Positions 17,361 through 24,855 of a stretch of 64,000 bases of DNA are shown here, in pieces. Each line of letters starts with the position of its first letter. Position 1 is the stretch's first letter. The notes beneath the pieces were generated by a model. It did not search any database. It saw only the letters and a program-made list of their open reading frames with translations, and was not told where the DNA came from. The stretch lies in contig NZ_JBEXUX010000037.1 in assembly GCF_040629175.1 (NCBI RefSeq), positions 1 through 64,000 of the forward strand. Reading direction: 5' to 3'. Origin of the DNA: Embleya sp040629175 (GTDB lineage Bacteria; Actinomycetota; Actinomycetes; Streptomycetales; Streptomycetaceae). Position numbers and translations under genes: made by a program.

Positions 17361-17945
17361 TCAGTCGCGCGGCTGCGGTCCCAGTTCCAGGGCCAGTGCG
17401 CCGCGGAGCAGGAAGCGGGCCCGATCCAGGGGGAGCGAGCCGGCCAGCCAGCGTTCGCTCAGGCCCTCGACCAGGGCGGTGAGCCGCTCGGCCGCGTCGG
17501 CCGCGACCACGGTCGGGGTGATGTCACCATTGTCCTGCCCGCGGCGGACCAGCGCCTCCGCGTCCCGTACCCACTGCGCGGTCGCCTCGCGGACCTGTAG
17601 GCCGAGTTCCGGCACGAAGATGGCGCTCGCCCGGAACTCTCCCCAGGCCGTGCTGTTCTCCATCACCTCCGGGGCGTCCTGGAGTTCGAGCAACAACATC
17701 TCCTCCAGGCGACCGCGCGGATCCAGATCCGGATCGCTGTCGGACCACGTGTAGCGCTCGGCGCGCTCGTTGATGAACTCCCAGGTGCGCTGCATGAGCC
17801 CGGCCCGGTCGCCGAAGTGGTAGTAGACCAGCCCGACGGACACACCGGCCTCGGCGGCCAGCTCCTCCACCCGCAGGCCGCGCACCCCTCGCCTGGCGAT
17901 GAGCCCGGCGGCCGTTTCCAAGATCAATGACTGACGGCTCGACAC
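17361..17945 (-). CDS. TetR-family repressor (copy 1 of the island)
   Basis: A 194-residue TetR/AcrR regulator. The N-terminal helix-turn-helix reads ARRGVRGLRVEELAAEAGVS followed by VGLVYYHFGDRAG, and the C-terminal domain binds an unknown ligand. The GTG at 17945 was chosen because a TATGAT -10 element (18004-18009, reverse strand) and an operator-like palindrome (17989-18002) lie upstream; starting at the ATG at 18008 would place the start codon inside the promoter. It is very similar to the regulator at 20490 over the DNA-binding domain, so the two probably recognise the same site. It likely represses itself and the deiminase gene that follows. Confidence 0.88.
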   Translation of the reverse strand: MSSRQSLILETAAGLIARRGVRGLRVEELAAEAGVSVGLVYYHFGDRAGLMQRTWEFINERAERYTWSDSDPDLDPRGRLEEMLLLELQDAPEVMENSTAWGEFRASAIFVPELGLQVREATAQWVRDAEALVRRGQDNGDITPTVVAADAAERLTALVEGLSERWLAGSLPLDRARFLLRGALALELGPQPRD

Positions 17946-17988
17946 GTTGGCACCCCACCGGGGTGGCGCCCGGCCGCCCCTTGTACTA

Positions 17989-18002
17989 ACTGAATATTCA
18001 GT
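17989..18002. promoter_or_regulatory. TetR operator candidate, left arm
   Basis: A perfect 14-bp palindrome, ACTGAATATTCAGT, just downstream of a reverse-strand -10 hexamer TATGAT (18004-18009). A bound repressor would cover the transcription start. The same half-sites (ACTGA and TCAGT spaced by 4 bp) occur at 21334-21347 in front of the right-arm operon. Binding by either TetR protein is inferred from position only. Confidence 0.65.
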
Positions 18003-18050
18003 CATCATAGCGCGCGGGTGGTTCCGCGATCACCGTTCCGGCCCCGGCGA

Positions 18051-18959
18051 TCACCGTTCCGGTCCCCGCGCATGCGTCTCGACCCGGTAGCCGGCGACCA
18101 CGGTCGTGATGACGGCGACGGCGACGATCGCCTCCGCCCACAGGAACGCCGTGTAGTCCAGGATCGAGCCGATGGGCGGATTGCCGGGGGCGGTGTTGCG
18201 GAACGCGGCCGGCGCGAACAGCGTCGCGGCCATCCAGCCGAGGGCCGGCCACACCAACCCGCGGCGGCCGGTGACCAGGTACCGGGTGCCGATGACCACC
18301 GCGACGGCGAGTGCCCACATGGCCGCCATCATGAAGACGGCGAAGACCAGAACACTGTTGGAGCGGGCCAGGTCGACCGTCACGGCGGCGTCGTCGCCGG
18401 CGTCGGCCCGCACGCGGGCGCTGAACAGCGCGTCGTTGTCGGTGAGCGTCATCCGCACCGGAGCCGGCCGCCCGTCGTACAGGGCGGTGAACTCCAGGTC
18501 CGTGTCGTACGAGTCGAACGGGTAGTCGGTGACCGCTCCTCCGGCCAACGCGACCGGCAGGTCCGTCGTCGCGATCCGGGTGTGTGCACGGTGGGCCAGG
18601 TCGCCGCGCACCGCCGCCGAGGTCCGGACGACCAGGTCGCCGGCCGGGGACAGTCCGTCCGGGTCGGCCATGCGTCCGCGCGGGACGACCGCGACCCGCA
18701 GGGTCAGCTCCCGACTTGCGGCGTCCACGCGTTGTACGGACGCGTCGACGTCGACCTGGTCGGGCGCGCCGGACCCGACCACGTGGCGCTCGTCGAGGGC
18801 GAGCCGCTCACCGATTTGCAGCCACAGGCCCAGGCCGGCCGCGGCGCACACGCCGGCCGCCACCAGAGCGGGGCCCCACAGGCGGCGACGCGGCTTCGCG
18901 GAGTTCTCGGTCGGGCCCGTCCCTGCTCGGCGGTGCTCGCGGGGATCGGGTTCCGTCAT
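18051..18959 (-). CDS. DUF4436-type membrane protein
   Basis: A 302-residue protein with an N-terminal transmembrane segment (residues 27-47), an extracytoplasmic beta-rich domain containing DYPFDSYDTDLEF, and three more hydrophobic helices at the C-terminal end. The YPFDSY/DLEF arrangement is typical of DUF4436, whose function is unknown. It is the second gene of a two-gene unit: its ATG overlaps the stop of the lipoprotein deiminase gene by 4 bp (ATGA). That makes it a candidate membrane partner of the exported deiminase. Its last codons run into two near-identical 21-bp tandem copies (18026-18067). Confidence 0.75.
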   Translation of the reverse strand: MTEPDPREHRRAGTGPTENSAKPRRRLWGPALVAAGVCAAAGLGLWLQIGERLALDERHVVGSGAPDQVDVDASVQRVDAASRELTLRVAVVPRGRMADPDGLSPAGDLVVRTSAAVRGDLAHRAHTRIATTDLPVALAGGAVTDYPFDSYDTDLEFTALYDGRPAPVRMTLTDNDALFSARVRADAGDDAAVTVDLARSNSVLVFAVFMMAAMWALAVAVVIGTRYLVTGRRGLVWPALGWMAATLFAPAAFRNTAPGNPPIGSILDYTAFLWAEAIVAVAVITTVVAGYRVETHARGPER

Positions 18960-20149
18960 CGCCCGGCCGGCGGGACGGCGGGCATGTCGTGCGTGGCGCA
19001 GTGGATGCCGCCGCCGCCCGAGGCGATCGTGTCGATGGACAGCGGCACCACCGTGCGGCCGGGGAAGTGGTCGCGCAGGATCTGCTGCGCGCGGTCGTCG
19101 GCCTTGTCGTCGCCGAAGCGCGGCACGAACACCGCGCCGTTGGCGACGTAGAAGTTCGCGTACGTGGAGACGAAGCTGTCGCCGTGTCCGGCGATCAAGT
19201 CCGGGTCGGGCTGCGGGAGTTCCACGACGTCGAGGGGCTTGCCGCGGGCGTCGACGGCATTTGCCAGGACGGCCTGGGCCTGGTCGCTCGCGCGGGACCA
19301 CGAGTCCGGCGGCGTCCCGGGAAACGCCCGGTCGAGCAGGACCGTGCCGGGGGTGGTGAAGCGAACCAGGCTGTCGACGTGCGCGTCGGTGATGTCCTCG
19401 CCCCGGACACCCGCGAACCAGACGACCCGGGTGACGCCCAGGGTCTGTTCGAGCTCGTCCTCGATCCGCTGCCGGGACTTGCCGGGGTTGCGGTTGTCGT
19501 TGACCACCGAACTCTCGGTCACCAGGAGGGTTCCCCGGCCGTCGGTCTCGAACGAACCGCCCTCGGCGACCAGTGGGGCGACCACGCGCGGGATGCCGTA
19601 GCGGGCGAGCAGTTCCCGGCCGACCTTCGCGTCGTTGTCGTGCGGCTGCTTGTTCCCCCAGCCGTTGAAGTTGAAGTCCACGCCGGTGAGCCTCCCGGCG
19701 TCCTCGACGAACACCGGGACCGTGTCGCGCGCCCACAGGTCGTCGACGGCGAGGGTGATCACCTCGACGCGTCCCCCACAGGCGCTGCGGGCCGCGTCCT
19801 CCTGGCCGGGGGAAGCCATCATGACGACCGGCTCGTACTCGGCGACGGCGCGGGCGATCCCGGCGATGTCCGCCCGCACCGGCCCCAGGTCGCTGCCCCA
19901 GATCGCCGCGGAGGAGGGCCACGACATGAACGTGCGCTCGTGGCGGTCCCACTCCGCACCGAACACGTGACCGCCGGCCGCGACGGACCCCGGCAACGGC
20001 GTGCCGGACGCCTGCCCGGTCGGCGCCGCGGTCGACGGCTCCGCCGCACCGGATCCGCCCGACTCCCCGCACGCGGCGGCGCCGGATCCGAGCACGGCCA
20101 GCCCGGCGAGCGACTTCAGCACGTCGCGGCGGGACGGGGAGGCGGGCAT
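18956..20149 (-). CDS. Tat-exported lipoprotein deiminase (type B, copy 1)
   Basis: A 397-residue PAD_porph/agmatine deiminase homologue with a Tat signal (SRRDVLKSLAGLAVLG) and a lipobox ending at Cys27 (GAAAC), followed by a low-complexity linker. The mature protein should therefore be anchored outside the membrane. Catalytic motifs are present: DDLWARDTVPVF, AEGGSFETDG, EDITDAHVDSL and Cys384 in GGGIHC. It would release ammonia from guanidino groups of an extracellular substrate, perhaps arginine-containing peptides as in Porphyromonas. It shares many stretches (GAEWDRHERTFM, NFNFNGWGNKQ-like, ADDRAQQILR) with the copy at 22792. It is coupled to the DUF4436 gene downstream. Confidence 0.88.
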   Translation of the reverse strand: MPASPSRRDVLKSLAGLAVLGSGAAACGESGGSGAAEPSTAAPTGQASGTPLPGSVAAGGHVFGAEWDRHERTFMSWPSSAAIWGSDLGPVRADIAGIARAVAEYEPVVMMASPGQEDAARSACGGRVEVITLAVDDLWARDTVPVFVEDAGRLTGVDFNFNGWGNKQPHDNDAKVGRELLARYGIPRVVAPLVAEGGSFETDGRGTLLVTESSVVNDNRNPGKSRQRIEDELEQTLGVTRVVWFAGVRGEDITDAHVDSLVRFTTPGTVLLDRAFPGTPPDSWSRASDQAQAVLANAVDARGKPLDVVELPQPDPDLIAGHGDSFVSTYANFYVANGAVFVPRFGDDKADDRAQQILRDHFPGRTVVPLSIDTIASGGGGIHCATHDMPAVPPAGR

Positions 20150-20489
20150 GGCGGCTCCGGGCAGGGCTCGGCGGATGCGGCACCGCCGCCCCGGGGGATC
20201 TGGTCGGCGGCGTATACCCACAAATCGGGAACGGACCCCCGAACCGCCACGGGGCCGCGTCGGACCGGGTGACGGCCCCGCCGCGACCCGGGCCCTGCCC
20301 TGGTGGCGCCGCGCAGCCCGGCACCGCACCTCGCCGCACCGGAGAAACGGTCGAATGAAAAGCCCCATGCGGCCACCCCCCCCGGCACGGCCTCGGTCGA
20401 CGCGGCCCGACGCGCCGGGATCCGTCGGACCGAGCCCGGCCGGGCGGGGCGCGTGGTGCCGGTGGTGCCGAAGGGTAAGGTGGCGAGCC
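20150..20489. other. Divergent intergenic region between a lipoprotein deiminase and a TetR gene
   Basis: This 340-bp stretch must carry the promoters of both divergent genes. I found no copy of the ACTGA-N4-TCAGT operator and no clear hairpin. An AT-richer patch around 20205-20225 (GTATACCCACAAA) is the only promoter-like feature. Confidence 0.4.
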
Positions 20490-21074
20490 ATGGCCCACGA
20501 CCGTCGTACCGTAATCATGGAAGCCGCGGCGCGGCTCATCGCCCGCCGTGGGGTCCGGGGCCTGCGCATCGAGGAACTGGCCGCCGAGGCCGGTGTGTCG
20601 AACGGGTTGATCTACTACCACTTCAAGGACCGCGCCGGAGTACTGCGCGCGACCCTGGAGTTCATCAACAATCGGGCCGAGCGGTACACGGCCGAACACG
20701 TCGCCGCGGAGCACCTGACGGACCCGCGCGCGGTGCTGGAGCAGACGCTGCTCCTGGAGTTCCAGGACACCGCGGAGGTGCGCGAGAACAGCACCGCGTG
20801 GGGCGAGTTGCGGGCAAGCGCGATGTTCGACGCCCTGTTGCGCGCCGAACTCGCCGAGGCCACCCGGGTATGGGACGGCGAGGTCGCCGGCCTGATCGCG
20901 GCGGTGCTGCCGGCGGTGCCCGCGAGCCTGGCGCTGGAGGCCGCCCAGCGGCTCACGGCGCTCCTCGAAGGGCTCAGCGGGCGCTGGCTGAGCGAGGGGC
21001 TGACCCTCGACCGGGCCCGCACGCTGATACTCGGCGCGATCGACGCCGAACTCTCCCGCCTCGGCCGCGCCTGA
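20490..21074 (+). CDS. TetR-family repressor (copy 2 of the island)
   Basis: A 194-residue TetR/AcrR protein. The DNA-binding domain reads ARRGVRGLRIEELAAEAGVS followed by NGLIYYHFKDRAG, almost identical to the regulator at 17361. The C-terminal ligand domains are also alignable (LLLEFQDTAEVRENSTAWGE against LLLELQDAPEVMENSTAWGE), so they are paralogues. GGTAAGGTGGCGAG precedes the ATG. It is followed by 485 bp of non-coding DNA containing the right-arm operator and then the rightward deiminase/urease operon. It has no operator of its own immediately upstream. Confidence 0.9.
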   Translation: MAHDRRTVIMEAAARLIARRGVRGLRIEELAAEAGVSNGLIYYHFKDRAGVLRATLEFINNRAERYTAEHVAAEHLTDPRAVLEQTLLLEFQDTAEVRENSTAWGELRASAMFDALLRAELAEATRVWDGEVAGLIAAVLPAVPASLALEAAQRLTALLEGLSGRWLSEGLTLDRARTLILGAIDAELSRLGRA

Positions 21075-21559
21075 GGGACCCTCCCAGGTGTCGGCCCGGG
21101 GGCTGCGCCCAGGGTCGCCCCGGGGGTCGCGCCGGGCGGTTGCGCACGCGGCAGGCATGGCGCCAACTCCCTTGCTTCATAAGCTCATTGGCGGGTAGAC
21201 CGCGCCGATCCGCCGATCCGCCGACCCCGTCTGTACACCCCTGCGGCGCAGCGTGCGCCCGGCCGCCGTAGTGGCGCTGCCCGTCCGTGACCCCGTTCGA
21301 ATCCGCCGCGGTCCAATCCGGTCCGCAGTCTTGACTGATTTTTCAGTCAGTGGAACAGTGTGGACACACCGGACCGGCCTACCCGCCCGCCGCACAACCC
21401 GTGGCGCGCGGCGTCACAGGCCGGTCCGGTGGTCACGGGGGCGTCGACGGACGCCGGGTGTCTGGTGCGCCCGGTGCCGTCGGCAACCCCGCGCACCCCG
21501 GTCTTCGTCCATCCGTGCCGCCGAACGGCGGAGCTATCACCCGACAGGGAGAGCCAGCC
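21075..21559. other. Promoter and leader region of the rightward deiminase operon
   Basis: A 485-bp non-coding stretch. It contains a TTGACT -35-like hexamer at 21331-21336 and the operator at 21332-21349 in the spacer, giving a start near 21365. The remaining leader of roughly 190 bases up to the ATG at 21560 has no riboswitch class that I recognise. Confidence 0.45.
21332..21349. promoter_or_regulatory. TetR operator candidate, right arm
   Basis: An inverted repeat TGACTGA-TTTT-TCAGTCA. Its core, ACTGA-N4-TCAGT, matches the perfect palindrome at 17989. It overlaps the -35 hexamer TTGACT (21331-21336) of a putative promoter for the rightward operon, the usual arrangement for repression. Which of the two TetR proteins binds is unknown. 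Confidence 0.65.
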
Positions 21560-22717
21560 ATGCATGGAGCGCGCAGCAACACCCCTCACTCCGATTCCGG
21601 GGCGATCGACGCAGGGCCCTCGCGCCGCCGAGTGCTCGGCGGAGTCCTGCTCGGAGCGACCGGCCTGGCGGTCGGCGGTCAGGCGGTCCTGGCCCCGGCC
21701 GCGCGCGCCGCGGCGGCCCTGCGGATCCCGGCCGACGACGTCGCGCACGTCCGCACCTGGATGGCCTGGCCGACCAACTCCTCCATCTGGGGCCGTCAGC
21801 TCGGCGGCGTGCAGAACGACATCGCCTTGATCGCCCGGACGATCGCCCGGTTCGAACCGGTGATCATGTGTGCGCCGGACGCCGCCGGTGCGAGCGCCGC
21901 GCGCGCCAAGTGCGGCTCCACGGTCACCGTCATCAGCTCGATACCCGTCGACGACCTGTGGGCCCGCGACACCGCGCCGGTCTTTCGCACCGACGGCCAG
22001 GGCGGCCGCGACGCGGTCGGCCTCGGGTTCAACGGCTGGGGCAACAAGCAGACGCACGCCAAGGACGCCCGCGTCGCCGCGAACATCGCCGCGTACGACC
22101 GACTCGCCTTCACCCGAGCCGGGTTCACCGGCGAAGGCGGCGCCATCGAAACCGACGGGGACGGCACCGTCATGGCCACCGAGAGCAGCCTGGTCGACAA
22201 CAACCGCAACCCCGGCATGACCAAGGCACAGGTCGAGCAGGCCGTCCTCGCCGCCTACGGCGCGAGCAAGATGATCTGGGTGCCCGGCATCAAGGGCCAG
22301 GACATCACCGACGACCACATCGACGCCACCTCGCGCTTCATCGGCCCCGGCGTCGTCATGGTGCAGGTCCCGCCCGCGAGCCGCACCGACATCTGGGCGA
22401 AGGACGCCCGCCGACAACTGGCGATCCTGTCCGCCGCGACGGACGCCCGCGGCCGCCGTCTCCAGGTCGTCCGCATCGACGGCCCGGACACCATCCGTTC
22501 GTCGAACCCCGACTTCGTCGACTCCTACGTCAACTTCCACGTGTGCAACGGCGGCGTGGTCATGTCCCAGTTCGGCGACCGCACCAAGGACGAGGCGGCC
22601 CGCCGGGTCGTCGCCGCCGCGTACCCCGGCCGCCAGGTGGTGCAGCTCGACACCGACCGGATCGGCGGAGGCGGCGGCGGCATCCACTGCACCACGATGC
22701 AGGAGCCCGCGCCCTGA
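21560..22717 (+). CDS. Tat-secreted deiminase (type A, copy 2)
   Basis: A 385-residue PAD_porph/agmatine deiminase homologue with a clear Tat signal (PSRRRVLGGVLLGATGLAVG) and an AxA-type cleavage region near residue 50, so it should be released rather than lipid-anchored. Catalytic motifs are DDLWARDTAPVF, GEGGAIETDGDG, ITDDHIDATSRF and Cys377 in GGGIHC. It aligns along its length with the deiminase at 16136, for example in DARRQLAILSAATDARGRRL. It is the first gene after the right-arm operator and probably heads an operon running to 33014. AGGGAGAG lies upstream of the ATG. Confidence 0.88.
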   Translation: MHGARSNTPHSDSGAIDAGPSRRRVLGGVLLGATGLAVGGQAVLAPAARAAAALRIPADDVAHVRTWMAWPTNSSIWGRQLGGVQNDIALIARTIARFEPVIMCAPDAAGASAARAKCGSTVTVISSIPVDDLWARDTAPVFRTDGQGGRDAVGLGFNGWGNKQTHAKDARVAANIAAYDRLAFTRAGFTGEGGAIETDGDGTVMATESSLVDNNRNPGMTKAQVEQAVLAAYGASKMIWVPGIKGQDITDDHIDATSRFIGPGVVMVQVPPASRTDIWAKDARRQLAILSAATDARGRRLQVVRIDGPDTIRSSNPDFVDSYVNFHVCNGGVVMSQFGDRTKDEAARRVVAAAYPGRQVVQLDTDRIGGGGGGIHCTTMQEPAP

Positions 22718-22791
22718 CCGACCCCCTTCGCACCGCCCCGGGTGCCGGCCGTCCCCGGCACCAACCGCACCACCCCCACCCGGAGTTCCCC

Positions 22792-23967
22792 GTGTCCGCT
22801 GCCCTCCCCTCCCGTCGTGCCCTCCTGCGCGGCCTGCTCGCCGCCGGTGCCGTCGCCCTCGGCGCCACCGCCTGTACCGAGGACGCCGCGTCCGATCCAC
22901 CCGGTCGGGGGACCGGCGCCGAAACTCCGGGTGGCGGGTCGGGCACACCCGCGAAACGGCGATTCGGCGCCGAATGGGACCGGCACGAGCGCACGTTCAT
23001 GGCCTGGCCCGCCTCCGCCGGAATCTGGGGCACCGACCTGCCCGCGGTACGCCAGGACATCGCCCGGCTGGCCCGGGCGGTCGCCGAGTACGAGCCGGTC
23101 GTGGTCCTGGCCGGCGCAGACCAACAGGCCGCCGCGCAGAACGCCTGCGGTAGCGACACCGAGGTCCTGGCCATCCCCGTCGACGACCTGTGGGCGCGGG
23201 ACATCGTCCCGGTGTTCGTCGAGGACGGCGGCGCGGTCACCGGCGTGGACTTCAACTTCAACGGCTGGGGGAACAAGCAACGGCACGGCAACGACGCCCG
23301 GGTCGCGCGCGGCGTCCTCACGCACTACGGCATCTCCCGCCGGCAAGCCCCCCTGGTCGCCGAAGGCGGCTCGTTCGAGACCGACGGCCGCGGCACGCTG
23401 TTGGTCACCGAGAGCTCGGTGGTCAACGACAACCGCAACCGCGGCAAGAGCCGACAGCAGGTGGAGGACGAACTCAAGGAGACGCTCGGCGTCACGCGCG
23501 TCGTCTGGTTCGCGGGTGTCCGGGGCGAGGACATCACCGACGCGCACGTCGACTGCCTGGTCCGGTACACCGCGTCCGGCGCGGTCCTGCTGGACACCGC
23601 GTTCCCCGACAACCCCGCGGACTCCTGGTCGCGGGCCGGTGCCCAGGCCCGTTCCGTGCTCGAGAACGAGGTCGACGCACAGGGCAAACGATTTCGGGTC
23701 GTCGACCTCCCGCAACCCGATCCGGACCTGATCACCGGCCGCGGCGACGCCTTCGTCTCCAGCTACGCCAACTTCTATGTGGCCAACGGCGCGCTGTTCG
23801 TGCCGCGCTTCGGCGACAAGCGCGCGGACGACCGGGCGCAGCAGATCCTGCGCGAGCACTTCCCCGGCCGCGAGATCGTGCCGGTCCCGATCGACGCCAT
23901 CGCCGCCGGCGGCGGCGGCATCCACTGCGCCACCCACGACCAACCGGCCGCGCCCGCGCCCAAGTAG
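22792..23967 (+). CDS. Tat-exported lipoprotein deiminase (type B, copy 2)
   Basis: A 391-residue paralogue of the lipoprotein deiminase at 18956. The N-terminus has a Tat motif (PSRRALLRGLLAAGAVALG) and a lipobox ending at Cys28 (GATAC). Catalytic motifs are DDLWARDIVPVF, AEGGSFETDG, EDITDAHVDCL and Cys379 in GGGIHC. It would act outside the membrane, releasing ammonia from guanidino groups. The GTG at 22792 has CGGAG 8 bases upstream. It lies 74 bp after the secreted deiminase gene, so the right arm repeats the type A plus type B set of the left arm, here in tandem and without the DUF4436 gene. Confidence 0.88.
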   Translation: MSAALPSRRALLRGLLAAGAVALGATACTEDAASDPPGRGTGAETPGGGSGTPAKRRFGAEWDRHERTFMAWPASAGIWGTDLPAVRQDIARLARAVAEYEPVVVLAGADQQAAAQNACGSDTEVLAIPVDDLWARDIVPVFVEDGGAVTGVDFNFNGWGNKQRHGNDARVARGVLTHYGISRRQAPLVAEGGSFETDGRGTLLVTESSVVNDNRNRGKSRQQVEDELKETLGVTRVVWFAGVRGEDITDAHVDCLVRYTASGAVLLDTAFPDNPADSWSRAGAQARSVLENEVDAQGKRFRVVDLPQPDPDLITGRGDAFVSSYANFYVANGALFVPRFGDKRADDRAQQILREHFPGREIVPVPIDAIAAGGGGIHCATHDQPAAPAPK

Positions 23968-24135
23968 GCGGCCGGGGAGCACCATCGGCCTGCCCCGCCC
24001 GGGGCGTGTCCTCGATCCACCACCGGGCACCGCGACGCCCGGCGTCCGCCCTGCGGCCCCCTCGCCGCGCTCGCACCGCGGCGCCCGGGGGATCCGAGAC
24101 ATGCCCCGGCACGCCCCGAACCACCAGGAGAGACC

Positions 24136-24855
24136 GTGCAGTTGACCCCGACCGAGCGCGACCGGCTGCTGTTGTTCAACGCAGCCGAACTCGCGCGCCG
24201 TCGGCAGGCCGCCGGGTTGCTGCTGAACATGCCCGAGGCGACCGCGCTGATCGCCGACACCGTATGCGAGGCGGCCCGCGCCGGGCACCGGCTCGCGGAC
24301 GCCATCAAGGCCGGCCGGTGCGTACTCGGCCCGGACGACGTGCTGCCCGGCGTCCTCGACCTGGTCACCGAGGTCTACGTCGAAGCCGTCTTCCGGGACG
24401 GCACCCGGCTCGCCGTGGTGACCGATCCGTTCGGCCATCCCGGTCACGGCGACGCCGCGCCGGGTGCCGTGATTCCGGCGATCGCGGCCGTCGACGGCCC
24501 CCGGCCCGTGGTGCGGCTCACCGTGCGCAACACCGCATCGGTGCCGGTCAGCGTGACCTCACACTTCCACTTCTTCGAGGCCAACCCGCGCCTGGACTTC
24601 GACCGGAGGTCCGCCTACGGCATGCGGCTCGCGGCTCCCGCGGGCGCGTCGACCCGGTTCGACCCCGGCGCCGACGTCGAGGTCGGCCTCGTGCCGATCG
24701 GCGGCGCGCGCGTCGCGATCGGCTTCGCCGGCCTGGTCGACGGAGCGCTGGACGCTCCGGGCGCCAGGGCCGAGGCGCTGCGCCGCGCGGCGGCCTGCGG
24801 CTACCTCGGCGCCGAAGCCGACCCGGATCCCATGCCCGGAAAGGAACTCCCGTGA
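24136..24855 (+). CDS. ureAB: Fused urease gamma-beta subunit
   Basis: A 239-residue fusion. Residues 1-100 are UreA-like (LTPTERDRLLLFNAAELARR, MPEATALIADTVCEAARAG, VEAVFRDGTRLAVVTDPF) and residues 115-225 are UreB-like (VRLTVRNTASVPVSVTSHFH, FEANPRLDFDR, YGMRLAAPAGAS). Such fusions are known from bacteria with two-subunit ureases. The GTG start has AGGAGAG upstream, and its TGA overlaps the ureC2 GTG by 4 bp. This second urease has no ureDFG of its own. It sits between exported and cytoplasmic deiminases, suggesting that urea arises in, or is delivered to, the same pathway. Confidence 0.95.
   Translation: MQLTPTERDRLLLFNAAELARRRQAAGLLLNMPEATALIADTVCEAARAGHRLADAIKAGRCVLGPDDVLPGVLDLVTEVYVEAVFRDGTRLAVVTDPFGHPGHGDAAPGAVIPAIAAVDGPRPVVRLTVRNTASVPVSVTSHFHFFEANPRLDFDRRSAYGMRLAAPAGASTRFDPGADVEVGLVPIGGARVAIGFAGLVDGALDAPGARAEALRRAAACGYLGAEADPDPMPGKELP

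Noticed and set aside
21350..21559. A guanidine-type riboswitch in the leader of the deiminase operon
   Set aside because: I looked because the pathway would fit, but the conserved ykkC-motif core sequences are absent.
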